64,000 nucleotides of DNA. Source: Haemophilus parainfluenzae (lineage in GTDB: Bacteria; Pseudomonadota; Gammaproteobacteria; Enterobacterales; Pasteurellaceae). Made by a program: the position numbers and the translations under genes. The notes below the pieces were generated by a model, which saw nothing but the letters and a program-made list of their open reading frames with translations, did not search any database and had not been told where the DNA came from. The stretch covers positions 186,001 through 250,000 of the forward strand of contig NZ_CP127167.1 of NCBI RefSeq assembly GCF_036288925.1, written 5' to 3'. This document shows, piece after piece, positions 47,460-56,535 of this stretch; within the stretch, counting starts at the first letter, position 1; each line of letters begins with the position of its first letter.

Positions 47460-49358
47460 TTAATGTCCTCTAAATTTATGATAATAGTGTCTTAATTTTC
47501 TATATGGCATACGTGTTACTTTGGATAATTTAGGATAATTGCCTAATACATGATTTTTTAATAGGCGTACCACATTAATTATAAAATAACGGCTAACATT
47601 GGGATTTCCAGATGAAATTCCCAACATATATTTAGCATTATGAGCCAGACTAATTTGATATGAAATGTCTCCATTAGAAAGATTACTTACTAATCTCTGT
47701 ATTTTATATTCTAATTTAGTGTAATTAAGCTCCATCATTTCTGACGACATAATGTTACATGCTAAGTAACCAGCATCATGAGCAGCATAAGCTAATAAGC
47801 GCTCTAATACATGAGCCAACGAACCATCGTAATGCATTGGTTCTTTATTAAAATCTTCAAACTTCCAGTTATATTCAAAAAGCTTACGCAATGCTTTTGG
47901 TCTAAACCAGAACATGGTACCGTATGCAGCAAATGGAGATATATCGTCAAAAGGCACATTAATATTTAGTTTTTTTGCTATCTCTAAGCAAAGAGGTTTA
48001 TTACTATACCAAGCATGCCCAAGAGTTGGATATCCAATATGAACCATTGAAGGCATTGCAAAACCTATGTTTTTATTATTATCTAGATAATTAAGCAACT
48101 TAGATACATATGCTTTATCCTTCAATAAATTTAAATACATCATTTCCTTAAAATGTTTCGCCATGTTATAACCATTTTGAGGAGATTTTTTTGAATGTAA
48201 ACGACAGACCCAATCATAATCACTATTCATAATATCATCTTTACAACTAATAAATAGTGAAGACATATCTCGTCCTCTATTTTGCTCAGTTACAATCACC
48301 TTAATATTATTCGTATTTATTGTTTCCAATATAGGAGAAGATAAGATCTCTTCTCTTTGCTCTTTACTTGATGTCGTAATAAGCAAATCATATTTGCAAG
48401 GTATATTTTCGGTATAAAATAATATCTCTTCAAGCATATCTGCATAGAATATATGTGCAACCACAAGAATTTTCAAATTCTCTCTAAGTTTTACAGTATT
48501 TAAAGAATCAAATACTTTTAATAAAGTCATATTAGTTGCAATATCTTTAGGTTTTGATGTTCTTAAGATATTTTTGATTATCAGCTCTATCGGATATTCT
48601 GATTCTTCTTGAATGTATTCTATGGCTCTTCTTAAAAATAAGCATTCTCTATCATGATGTAATGGGTCATGAAAAAAAGGTCTTCTCTTTAAGATAGGAG
48701 AACGAGATTTACTAAATGTATCATCAATTTCATAGAATGTTGGATATTTACTACCAAAAACATCAGAATCTACATAAACAGCATAACTATACCCTTTAGA
48801 GTAGAAATGATGTGTAAATCTAGACTCATGCATTAACACTGAGTCTGTATATGAATGGATCATTGGCATATTTTTCCAATAATGCTCAAATTCATGTGAA
48901 TTTAACATATTCTTTCTGACTGCAATAAAATGCGATTGAATATGCTTATGTAAAACACCTGTACCGGTAAACGGATTAGGTTGGACCTTTCCATGATCCG
49001 ATATTCCCCAGAAATCAACATTTTGCTTTTCTGACCACTCAAATAATTCTGAGAATGGGAAAATAGGTGCAAAGAAAGTATAATTTAATAGAATAAGTTC
49101 ATCATATTCAGCTAGTTTATCAAAGCCAATTTTCTCAATTGCCTCTTTATATCCCCAAACATCAAATCCAATATTTTCTCGGCACATAATGTAATCTGTG
49201 CAATGTTGAATTTTTTTACGTGACTCAGCTGTTAAATCTGAATTTGAAACAAACCAGATGTCTTGGACAAACTCTTTTAGTTTTTCTAGTTTATACGGGA
49301 TATAATCATCTACGATTCCATCGTGATCATAGAATAAATAAATTGCTAATCTTTTCAT
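47460..49358 (-). CDS. Rhamnan synthesis protein F (RgpF) family
   Basis: The 632-residue soluble protein fits the RgpF family: RLAIYLFYDHDGIVDDYIPYKLEKLKEFV at the N-terminus, RENIGFDVWGYKEAIEKIG, a central NLKILVVAHIFYADMLEEILFYTENIP, VTEQNRGRDMSSLFISCKDDI and WVCRLHSKKSPQNGYNMAKHF. Such proteins are linked to assembly of rhamnose-containing polysaccharides. Position next to wzt and dTDP-rhamnose genes supports a rhamnose polymer or side chain. It is probably a two-domain glycosyltransferase. Confidence 0.82.
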   Translation of the reverse strand: MKRLAIYLFYDHDGIVDDYIPYKLEKLKEFVQDIWFVSNSDLTAESRKKIQHCTDYIMCRENIGFDVWGYKEAIEKIGFDKLAEYDELILLNYTFFAPIFPFSELFEWSEKQNVDFWGISDHGKVQPNPFTGTGVLHKHIQSHFIAVRKNMLNSHEFEHYWKNMPMIHSYTDSVLMHESRFTHHFYSKGYSYAVYVDSDVFGSKYPTFYEIDDTFSKSRSPILKRRPFFHDPLHHDRECLFLRRAIEYIQEESEYPIELIIKNILRTSKPKDIATNMTLLKVFDSLNTVKLRENLKILVVAHIFYADMLEEILFYTENIPCKYDLLITTSSKEQREEILSSPILETINTNNIKVIVTEQNRGRDMSSLFISCKDDIMNSDYDWVCRLHSKKSPQNGYNMAKHFKEMMYLNLLKDKAYVSKLLNYLDNNKNIGFAMPSMVHIGYPTLGHAWYSNKPLCLEIAKKLNINVPFDDISPFAAYGTMFWFRPKALRKLFEYNWKFEDFNKEPMHYDGSLAHVLERLLAYAAHDAGYLACNIMSSEMMELNYTKLEYKIQRLVSNLSNGDISYQISLAHNAKYMLGISSGNPNVSRYFIINVVRLLKNHVLGNYPKLSKVTRMPYRKLRHYYHKFRGH

Positions 49359-49372
49359 TTTTTTCCTTAGAT

Positions 49373-50116
49373 TTAGTTATTAACCATAGAAGATATATAT
49401 TCTTGAGAAACAGAACAAGTATCCCCTATAGCCCTTACTTCACCATTATCAATCCAGATAGCGCTAGAGCATAACTCTTTAACTTGCTCAATTGAATGAG
49501 ATACAAACAATAATGTTGTGCCATTGCTCAACAAATGTTCCATTCTCTCTTTACACTTTTGTTGAAAGGCAAAATCGCCTACGGCTAATACTTCATCAAC
49601 AATCAAAATATCGGGTTTCTGCACTGTTGCAATAGCAAATCCTAATCTAGCAGACATACCTGAAGAAAAATTCTTAATAGGAACATCAATAAAATCATTT
49701 AATTCTGCAAAGTCAACAATCTCTTGGAAATGAGATTCAATAAATCTTTTACTATAGCCTAATAATGCCCCATTAAGAAAAATATTCTCTCTTGCTGTCA
49801 ATTCCGGATCAAAGCCAGCTCCTAATTCAATTAATGGTGAAATAGAACCATTGACTGTTACATTTCCTTGGTAAGGTCTGATAATTCCTGAAATTAATTT
49901 AAGTAAAGTAGATTTTCCTGAACCATTCTTCCCAATTAATCCCCAAGACTCCCCTCGTTTTACAGTAAAATTAATATTTTTAAGTGCCAAGAACTCTTGA
50001 AACATTAGCTCTCTTTTTAACATCTTAATAATATATTCTTTTAAACCACTAATACTTTCAGCTGATTTATTAAATCTTACTGTAGCATTTTTTACTTCGA
50101 TCACTATATCATTCAT
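49373..50116 (-). CDS. wzt: O-antigen ABC exporter ATPase Wzt
   Basis: Powers export of the undecaprenyl-linked polymer. The 247 residues contain Walker A GKNGSGKSTLLKLI, the O-antigen-type PLIELGAGFDPELTARENIFLNG, signature FSSGMSARLGFA, Walker B ILIVDEVLAVGD and SHSIEQVKELC. It lacks the C-terminal carbohydrate-binding domain of long Wzt proteins, so chain length is probably not set by a terminal cap. A damaged second copy lies at 55730-56409. Confidence 0.88.
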   Translation of the reverse strand: MNDIVIEVKNATVRFNKSAESISGLKEYIIKMLKRELMFQEFLALKNINFTVKRGESWGLIGKNGSGKSTLLKLISGIIRPYQGNVTVNGSISPLIELGAGFDPELTARENIFLNGALLGYSKRFIESHFQEIVDFAELNDFIDVPIKNFSSGMSARLGFAIATVQKPDILIVDEVLAVGDFAFQQKCKERMEHLLSNGTTLLFVSHSIEQVKELCSSAIWIDNGEVRAIGDTCSVSQEYISSMVNN

Positions 50117-50122
50117 AATTAT

Positions 50123-50899
50123 TTAGATATAAAGTATAAATTCATTTTCTTTACGATTAAAAAACCAAATACCGACTAATAATAGAATTATCGATATAAT
50201 AAAACCTTGAGATAAAGACTCCATTGACAAACTCTGACCATTTAGAATTACATTTCTAAATTGCTCAACATAATTCACCATAGGATTAAGGTTATCATAC
50301 CACCAACGATATTCTTGAGAAATAATAGACACAGGATAAATTATAGGGGTTAAATACATCCAAATAGAAGTAAAAACACCCCATAAATATTGAATATCTC
50401 TAAAAAATACAGTTGAAGCTGATAAAATGAATCCTAATCCTAAACTAAAAATATAAAGCTCTAAGAAAATTATGGGAACCCATAAAACATTCAATGTAAT
50501 TTCTACTTGGGTAAAAATCATCACAAGAATTAGGGCTATCATTGCAAACAGCATATTAACTAATGAGCTTGTTATTTTAGATAAAACAAAAATATACTTT
50601 GGTACATATGTCTTTTTAATTAAAGAAGCATTATGAACAATAGCCGTGACTGAACTAGAAGTCGCTTCTGAGACAAAACCAAAAATTAATTGTCCTGTAA
50701 GCAGATAGGCTGAAAAATTAGGAATATCGAATTTAAATAAGTTTGAAAAAACCACTGTTAATACAATCATCATTAACAAAGGATTTAAAATACTCCAAAT
50801 ATAGCCTAAATAACTTCTTCTATATTTTAGTTTTATATCCTTAAGGACCAACTGCTTCAATAATTCGATATATTTAATTTGATTTACAAATGATTTCAT
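50123..50899 (-). CDS. wzm: O-antigen ABC exporter permease Wzm
   Basis: About 258 residues with six membrane helices, beginning FVNQIKYIELLKQLVLKDIKLKYRRSYLGYIWSILNPLLMMIVLTVVFSN, the hallmark of ABC-2 type polysaccharide permeases. The C-terminal IYPVSIISQEYRWWYDNLNPMVNYVEQFRNVILNG is typical. I prefer ATG 50899 over a TTG six bases upstream. Coupled to wzt six bases downstream. Confidence 0.87.
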   Translation of the reverse strand: MKSFVNQIKYIELLKQLVLKDIKLKYRRSYLGYIWSILNPLLMMIVLTVVFSNLFKFDIPNFSAYLLTGQLIFGFVSEATSSSVTAIVHNASLIKKTYVPKYIFVLSKITSSLVNMLFAMIALILVMIFTQVEITLNVLWVPIIFLELYIFSLGLGFILSASTVFFRDIQYLWGVFTSIWMYLTPIIYPVSIISQEYRWWYDNLNPMVNYVEQFRNVILNGQSLSMESLSQGFIISIILLLVGIWFFNRKENEFILYI

Positions 50900-50909
50900 A
50901 AGCAATATC

Positions 50910-51452
50910 TTATTTAAATTTCACAGCATCCTTTAAAATTTTTCCAGCTAAATCTTTTGCTGACAAACTCGGTTCGCCCTCTAAAGGCCATTCAATACCG
51001 ACGGCCTCATCATTCCAAATTAAAGAATGCTCTGCTTTAGGATTATAGTAATCAGTACATTTATAAGTAAATTCAGCTTCATCAGTTAAAACATAAAAGC
51101 CATGTGCAAACCCTTCAGGTACCCAAAGCTGACGTTTATTTTCAGCAGATAAAATTTCACCTACCCATTGTCCAAATGTAGGAGAGAATTCCCGCATATC
51201 AACGGCAACATCAAATACAGCTCCAGATACTACACGCACTAATTTACCTTGTGTATTTTCAGTTTGATAATGTAATCCACGTAATACTCCTTTTACCGAT
51301 TTTGAATGATTTTCTTGTACAAAAGTACGATCTGCTACATTTTGTTTAAACCATTCATCACGGAAGGTTTCCATAAAGAAACCACGTTCATCACCGAATA
51401 CTTGAGGTTCTAATAATTTTACATCGGGAATTTTAGTATCAATAACTTTCAT
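50910..51452 (-). CDS. rfbC: dTDP-4-dehydrorhamnose 3,5-epimerase
   Basis: Third step of dTDP-L-rhamnose synthesis. The 180-residue cupin has LEPQVFGDERGFFMETFRDEWF, FVQENHSKSVKGVLRGLHYQ with the catalytic His and LWVPEGFAHGFYVLTDEAEFTYKCTDYY. Operon order here is rfbB-rfbA-rfbD-rfbC. Confidence 0.95.
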   Translation of the reverse strand: MKVIDTKIPDVKLLEPQVFGDERGFFMETFRDEWFKQNVADRTFVQENHSKSVKGVLRGLHYQTENTQGKLVRVVSGAVFDVAVDMREFSPTFGQWVGEILSAENKRQLWVPEGFAHGFYVLTDEAEFTYKCTDYYNPKAEHSLIWNDEAVGIEWPLEGEPSLSAKDLAGKILKDAVKFK

Positions 51453-51471
51453 TATGAATCCTTATATTTTC

Positions 51472-52356
51472 TTATTCTGCATAAGCCTTAATATTTTTTA
51501 ATGCTTTTTGCCAATCACTTGGTTTAACTCCAAACGCTTGCTGAATTTTAGTTAAATCTAAGCAAGTATTGGCTGGACGTTTAGCCTGGGTTGGATAATC
51601 CGCAGTCGTAATCTCATTTACAAAAGGAACTTTCTCTAACACATTTTGCGAAACAGCCTCAGCCAAAATAGCTTTAGCAAAATCACACCAACTAACATAT
51701 GGCACTCCACTAAAATGATAAATGCCATATTCGATACTTTCGCCTCTAATAATTTTTTCGGCAATCTGAACTAATGTACTAGCAATATCTCCAGCATAAG
51801 TTGGCCCACCAATTTGATCCGCAACAACGTTTAATGTATCGTGTTTTTTGGCTAAGCGAAGCATAGTTTTCACAAAATTATTGCCATGTTCGCCAAAAAC
51901 CCAAGAAGTACGTAAAATGATCACTCTTGAAACAAGGGAAAGAAGCACCTTATCTCCCTCTGCCTTACTTTTGCCATAAGCACTTAAGGGACAAGTAATA
52001 TCGGTTTCTGTATATTTACCTTTTTTATATCCATCAAATACATAATCAGTAGATATATGCAAGATAGTTGCATTAACTCTATTTGCAGCCTCAGCTAAAT
52101 ATTTTAACCCTTTGACATTAACATCATGAACTAGTGACTCTTCAGTTTCAGCTCTATCCACATGAGTGTAAGCTGCCCCATTAATAATAATATTCGGCTT
52201 AAACGAATCAACCAAAGACAGTACAGCATTTTTATTCGTGATATCAAGCTCGTTATGTTTTAAAGCTAATATATCATGACCGTTTTCAAGCCTTAACCTT
52301 TGTGTCAAAGCAAAACCTATTTGTCCATTTGCCCCTGTGATTAGGAATTTTGCCAC
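51472..52356 (-). CDS. rfbD: dTDP-4-dehydrorhamnose reductase
   Basis: Final step giving dTDP-L-rhamnose. The 294-residue SDR protein begins KFLITGANGQIGFALTQRL, and has ILHISTDYVFDGYKKGKYTETD, PLSAYGKSKAEGDK (YxxxK), VILRTSWVFGEHGNNFVKTMLRLA and a C-terminal RPANTCLDLTKIQQAFG. It starts one base after the rfbA stop. Confidence 0.95.
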   Translation of the reverse strand: MAKFLITGANGQIGFALTQRLRLENGHDILALKHNELDITNKNAVLSLVDSFKPNIIINGAAYTHVDRAETEESLVHDVNVKGLKYLAEAANRVNATILHISTDYVFDGYKKGKYTETDITCPLSAYGKSKAEGDKVLLSLVSRVIILRTSWVFGEHGNNFVKTMLRLAKKHDTLNVVADQIGGPTYAGDIASTLVQIAEKIIRGESIEYGIYHFSGVPYVSWCDFAKAILAEAVSQNVLEKVPFVNEITTADYPTQAKRPANTCLDLTKIQQAFGVKPSDWQKALKNIKAYAE

Positions 52357-52357
52357 A

Positions 52358-53230
52358 CTATTTTTTTTCCTTAATTATTCTAAGCAAGTATTGACCATAC
52401 TCATTTTTTGCCATTGGTTTTGCTAATTTTTCCACCTGTTCAGAAGTGAGCCAACCATTACGCCATGCTATTTCTTCTAAACATGCTACTTGCAAACCTT
52501 GCACCTTTTCAATGGTACGAACAAATGAAGCCGCCTCATGTAAACTTTCGTGTGTACCAGTATCTAACCATGCAAAACCACGTCCGAGCAATTGCACGTT
52601 GAGTGAGCCATCGTTTAAATACATTTCGTTAAGAGTAGTAATCTCTAATTCTCCACGAGCAGAGGGCTTGACTTGTTTTGCAAATTCTACCACACGGTTA
52701 TCATAAAAATATAAACCTGTTACAGCATAGTTTGATTTTGGTTGAACTGGTTTTTCTTCAATCGAAACCGCTTTGAAGTTTTCATCAAATTCCACTACAC
52801 CAAAGCGCTCAGGATCTTTCACTAAATATCCAAACACTGTTGCACCGTGGGGCTGTTTAACTGCATCTTGCAACATTTGACTAAAGTGTTGACCGTAGAA
52901 AATGTTGTCGCCCAATACTAAGCAACAGCTATCACCATTGATAAACTCTTCACCAATAAGAAATGCTTGAGCTAAACCATCTGGGCTTGGTTGAATTGCG
53001 TACTGTAAATTTACACCAAAGTCTGAACCATCACCTAATAAGCGCTTGAAACTTTCATTATCTTCAGTGGTAGTAATAATAAGAACATCGCGAATACCCG
53101 CTAACATTAATACTGAAAGTGGATAGTAAATCATCGGTTTATCATAAACAGGCAAAAGCTGCTTAGAGACACCTCGAGTAATGGGATAGAGGCGAGTACC
53201 AGAACCGCCTGCAAGAATAATACCTTTCAT
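52358..53230 (-). CDS. rfbA: Glucose-1-phosphate thymidylyltransferase
   Basis: Makes dTDP-glucose, the entry point of the rhamnose pathway. The 290 residues start [45 protein letters not shown] and contain [30 protein letters not shown] and [18 protein letters not shown]. The nucleotidyl-binding GGSGTRL and Lys of [10 protein letters not shown] are present. Confidence 0.96.
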   Translation of the reverse strand: MKGIILAGGSGTRLYPITRGVSKQLLPVYDKPMIYYPLSVLMLAGIRDVLIITTTEDNESFKRLLGDGSDFGVNLQYAIQPSPDGLAQAFLIGEEFINGDSCCLVLGDNIFYGQHFSQMLQDAVKQPHGATVFGYLVKDPERFGVVEFDENFKAVSIEEKPVQPKSNYAVTGLYFYDNRVVEFAKQVKPSARGELEITTLNEMYLNDGSLNVQLLGRGFAWLDTGTHESLHEAASFVRTIEKVQGLQVACLEEIAWRNGWLTSEQVEKLAKPMAKNEYGQYLLRIIKEKK

Positions 53231-53308
53231 AAGGAGACCTTTAAAAGAGCGGATAGATTTTCTTAAATTTTTGCAAATTATTAGAAAAACTCCACCGCTT
53301 GTTAATAA

Positions 53309-54373
53309 TTAGTTACCTAAACGCTCACGGTTATAAGAGCCATCTAATACACGGCTCCACCATTTTTTGTTATTTAAATACCATTCTACCGTTTTGCGGA
53401 TACCTGATTCAAAAGTTTCTTGTGGCTTCCAACCTAATTCTCGACCAATTTTGGCTGCATCAATCGCATAGCGTACATCGTGACCTGGGCGATCTTTCAC
53501 ATAGGTAATAAGATCTTCATATTTTGCTACGCCTTCTGGTTTGTTTGGCACTAACTCTTCTAATAAACGACAAATAGTACGTACTACATCAATATTTGCT
53601 TTCTCGTTATGCCCACCAATGTTGTATGTTTCTCCTACTTCTCCTTCGGTTACTACTTTATATAATGCACGAGCATGATCTTCTACAAATAACCAGTCAC
53701 GAATTTGTTGACCATTTCCATAAACTGGTAATGGCTTTCCATCTAGTGCATTTAAAATCATTAGTGGAATAAGTTTTTCGGGAAAGTGGAATGGACCATA
53801 GTTATTTGAGCAGTTAGTCACAATCGTTGGTAAACCATAAGTACGCAGCCATGCACGCACTAAGTGATCGCTTGATGCTTTAGACGCTGAATAAGGGCTA
53901 CTTGGTGCATAAGGCGTGGTTTCGGTGAATAAATCATCCGTGCCTTCTAAATCACCGTAGACTTCATCGGTTGAAATATGGTGGAAACGGAATGCCACTT
54001 TTTTCTCGTTGCTTAATGTACTCCAATAAGCACGAGCCGCTTCTAATAGTGTGTAAGTTCCCACAATGTTAGTTTCAATAAAGGCAGCAGGACCATCAAT
54101 AGAACGGTCAACGTGGCTTTCTGCCGCTAAGTGCATCACCGCATCTGGTTGGTGTTGCTCAAACACACGAGAGAGTGCTTTCGCATCACAAATATCTACT
54201 TGCTCAAACACATAGCGTGGATGATTTTCTACCACTTCAAGGGATTCTAAATTACCTGCATAGGTCAATTTATCAACGTTTACTACGCTATCTTGCGTTT
54301 TTTCAATAATATGGCGAACCACTGCAGAGCCGATAAAGCCTGCACCGCCAGTGACGAGAATTTTCTTACTCAT
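53309..54373 (-). CDS. rfbB: dTDP-glucose 4,6-dehydratase
   Basis: Converts dTDP-glucose to the 4-keto-6-deoxy intermediate. The 354 residues show [45 protein letters not shown] with the catalytic [18 protein letters not shown] (YxxxK) and [24 protein letters not shown]. The 78-base gap to rfbA holds an AAGAGCGG uptake-like fragment. Confidence 0.96.
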   Translation of the reverse strand: MSKKILVTGGAGFIGSAVVRHIIEKTQDSVVNVDKLTYAGNLESLEVVENHPRYVFEQVDICDAKALSRVFEQHQPDAVMHLAAESHVDRSIDGPAAFIETNIVGTYTLLEAARAYWSTLSNEKKVAFRFHHISTDEVYGDLEGTDDLFTETTPYAPSSPYSASKASSDHLVRAWLRTYGLPTIVTNCSNNYGPFHFPEKLIPLMILNALDGKPLPVYGNGQQIRDWLFVEDHARALYKVVTEGEVGETYNIGGHNEKANIDVVRTICRLLEELVPNKPEGVAKYEDLITYVKDRPGHDVRYAIDAAKIGRELGWKPQETFESGIRKTVEWYLNNKKWWSRVLDGSYNRERLGN

Positions 54374-54382
54374 AAGTCCTCT

Positions 54383-55384
54383 TTAATTGTCAGGATAAAA
54401 ATTCTTAGACATACTACATCTTTCAACAAAAAACTTTGGTCTATTCTTACTTTCAATATAGATCTTACCAACGTACTCACCAATTACACCAAGTGATAGC
54501 ATTTGAACCCCACCTAAGAAGAAAATTGCAATCATAAGTGATGTCCAACCTTCTACTGTGTGTCCTAATAGTTTATCCACTAAAACATAAACTCCTGCTA
54601 AAGCGGAAAATAAGCAAGTTAGAAAACCAATCACCGAGATTAAACGCAATGGGGTAATACTTAACGAAGTAATACCTTCTAATGCAAGAGCTAACATTTT
54701 CTTTAATGGATATTTAGACTCACCCGCAATACGTTCACTTCTTGTGTAATAGACTTTGTCGTTTTTAAAGCCTATTAATGGGATCATTCCACGTAGATAC
54801 ACATTTTGCTCTTTATATTGTTTTAATGCTTCTAATGCTTTAGAGCTCAGTAAACGATAATCTGCGTGATTTTCAGTTTGCTCAACACCTAATTTAGTCA
54901 TTAAGGTATAAAATAGTCCAGCTGTGCCGCGTTTAAATACCGTATCTGTTGTACGATCGTTGCGAACGCCATAAACAATTTCATTACCTTGCATATATTT
55001 ATCAAGCATTTCATAAATGCAATTGGTATCATCTTGCAAATCAGCATCAATACTTATACTCACATCAGTATCTACAGAATACAAACCTGCTAAGAGTGCA
55101 ATTTGGTGTCCTTTATTACGAGAGAGTTTTACTCCACGAATGAGATTGGATACGTTACTTGCTTGCTCGATTTGTTGCCAAGTGTCATCTTTGCTGCCAT
55201 CATCAACAAAAAGCACATAACTATTTGCTTTAATCTTATTCTTATTAATAAGATCTTTTAATATATCTGTTAGTACATTCAAGCAATAGCTAAAAACTTC
55301 ACTTTCGTTATAACAAGGAACAACGATCGCCAAAGATGGCTGTTCTGTTCTGTTCTGTTCTGTTGGCATTATTTCATCACCCAT
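54383..55384 (-). CDS. gtrB: GtrB-like bactoprenol glucosyltransferase with a 5' pentanucleotide repeat
   Basis: Moves glucose from UDP-glucose to undecaprenyl phosphate. The 333-residue protein has a cytoplasmic GT2 domain (LAIVVPCYNESEVFSYCLNVL, YVLFVDDGSKDDTW, SISIDADLQDD, GVRNDRTTDTVFKRGTAGLFYTL) and two C-terminal membrane helices ending LGVIGEYVGKIYIESKNRP. The codons after the start hold five tandem AACAG units (55340-55364). A change of one unit shifts the frame, so expression may be phase-variable. The gene overlaps gtrA by 16 bases. Start may be 55384 or 55369; both lie before the repeat. Confidence 0.87.
   Translation of the reverse strand: MGDEIMPTEQNRTEQPSLAIVVPCYNESEVFSYCLNVLTDILKDLINKNKIKANSYVLFVDDGSKDDTWQQIEQASNVSNLIRGVKLSRNKGHQIALLAGLYSVDTDVSISIDADLQDDTNCIYEMLDKYMQGNEIVYGVRNDRTTDTVFKRGTAGLFYTLMTKLGVEQTENHADYRLLSSKALEALKQYKEQNVYLRGMIPLIGFKNDKVYYTRSERIAGESKYPLKKMLALALEGITSLSITPLRLISVIGFLTCLFSALAGVYVLVDKLLGHTVEGWTSLMIAIFFLGGVQMLSLGVIGEYVGKIYIESKNRPKFFVERCSMSKNFYPDN
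55340..55364 (-). repeat. (AACAG)5 simple sequence repeat in gtrB
   Basis: Five perfect tandem copies of AACAG (CTGTT on the plus strand), 25 bp, right after the likely start codons. With five units the frame to the catalytic domain is open. Pentanucleotide units are not multiples of three, so slippage gives on/off switching. Confidence 0.9.
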
Positions 55385-55737
55385 AATTTATTTAAAATAA
55401 AACCTGAAACGGTATAAGCTCCCATACCGCATAATTGTGCAAAATAGATCCATTCATTATTAATGAATAAAACTAGATAAATTACAACTAAATTAACCAC
55501 ATAACAAATCCCACAGTTTATTATAAATTTTATAAATCTTTTCCATGTGAGTTTAGTTGAGAAAGTAAATAATGTATTGAAGATAAAGCTAACGATAATG
55601 CCAGCAACATAACCGAACGCATTAGAAGTATATACTCCTAATCCCAAATACATCAATAAAAGAATAAGTAGTGCTGTAATGGCGGTATTGATGATACCGA
55701 CTAGAATATATTTAGAAAACATATAAAAATCACACAT
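55369..55737 (-). CDS. gtrA: GtrA-like flippase
   Basis: The 122-residue protein has four membrane helices and the GtrA family pattern FSKYILVGIINTAITALLILLLMYLGLG, ASNAFGYVAGIIVSFIFNTLFTFSTK-type segment and SGFILNKLWVMK. It is thought to flip undecaprenyl-phosphate-glucose to the periplasmic side. It overlaps gtrB. Start may be ATG 55722 (MFSKY...) instead of 55737. Confidence 0.85.
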   Translation of the reverse strand: MCDFYMFSKYILVGIINTAITALLILLLMYLGLGVYTSNAFGYVAGIIVSFIFNTLFTFSTKLTWKRFIKFIINCGICYVVNLVVIYLVLFINNEWIYFAQLCGMGAYTVSGFILNKLWVMK

Positions 55738-56409
55738 CGTACAATGGGATTATATCTTCTGTTTTACCAGAAGCTTTTGCGATACCTTTATCAATCCAAA
55801 TCACATTCTGGCAAAGCTCTTTTACTTGCTCAATTGAGTGGGAAACAAACAATAATGTTGTGCCACCAGCAAGCACTTCATCTACAATGAGAATTTCAGG
55901 CTTAACAATCGTCGCTACTGCAAAACCAAGGCGTGCAGCCATACCAGATGAAAAGTTTTTAAGCGGCATATCCACAAAATCTTGAAGTTCCGCAAACTCA
56001 ATAATTTCATCAAAATACTGCTCCATAAAGGCTTTTTTATGACCCAATATTGCACCATTTAGATAAATATTTTCTCTTGCGGTTAGCTCTCCATCAAAAC
56101 CTACACCTAGCTCAATTAACAGTGCAATATTACTATGTACTTCTACCGTACCTTTATAGGGTTTTAGGATACCGCAAATCAATTTTAAAAGCGTTGACTT
56201 CCCCGAGGCATTGGTACCAATTAAGCCTCAAGACTCCCCTTTTCTGACTTCAAGATTCACATCTCTTAACGCTAAGAACTCCTGGAACATGAGTTCACCT
56301 TTTAGCATTTTAATCACATATTCTTTTAAGCCATTATATTGTTCAGTTGCTTTAAAAGTTCATCGAATGCAAAAAATCGACGAAACTTTCCTACAAATTT
56401 ACTTAGCAT
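55730..56409 (-). pseudogene. wzt: Degraded second copy of wzt
   Basis: The frame can be aligned to the intact wzt at 49373-50116 from YNGLKEYVIKMLKGELMFQEFLALRDV onward, but three lesions are visible. TGG for Trp in GESWGL has become TGA. Walker A reads GTNASGKST instead of GKNGSGKST. About 20 residues between the Walker B VDEVLA and GTTLLFVSHS are missing. The first codons (ATG 56409, MLSKFVGKFRRFFAFDELLK) are in another frame and do not look like Wzt. It is a recombination relic at the edge of the polysaccharide locus. Confidence 0.85.
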
Positions 56410-56438
56410 AATCTAGCCCTATCTATAATCGGATTTCG

Positions 56439-56444
56439 ATTATA
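56439..56444 (-). promoter_or_regulatory. -10 element at the head of the O-antigen locus
   Basis: TATAAT on the minus strand, 30 bases before the first codon of the wzt relic and after the glnA terminator. The -35 is weak. It is the only promoter-like candidate I see ahead of the 16-kb minus-strand block. Confidence 0.35.
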
Positions 56445-56473
56445 CACGAATTAAATACAATATACACATACAA

Positions 56474-56502
56474 AAAATGCGGTCCAAAACGACCGCACTT
56501 TT
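56474..56502 (-). terminator. Terminator of glnA
   Basis: On the minus strand GTGCGGTC-loop-GACCGC followed by ATTTTTTG: an uptake core paired with an imperfect inverted copy (56479-56484 with 56491-56496, extended by A/T pairs). It lies 35 bases after the glnA stop. Confidence 0.75.
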
Positions 56503-56535
56503 CTTGTTCAACAACTTGAATTCCGTTGTTTATCA

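Noticed and set aside
56220..56240. TGA in the wzt relic as a selenocysteine codon
   Set aside because: The intact paralogue has Trp (TGG) at this site, the copy also has a deletion and Walker A change, and no selenocysteine element is apparent. It is a nonsense mutation.
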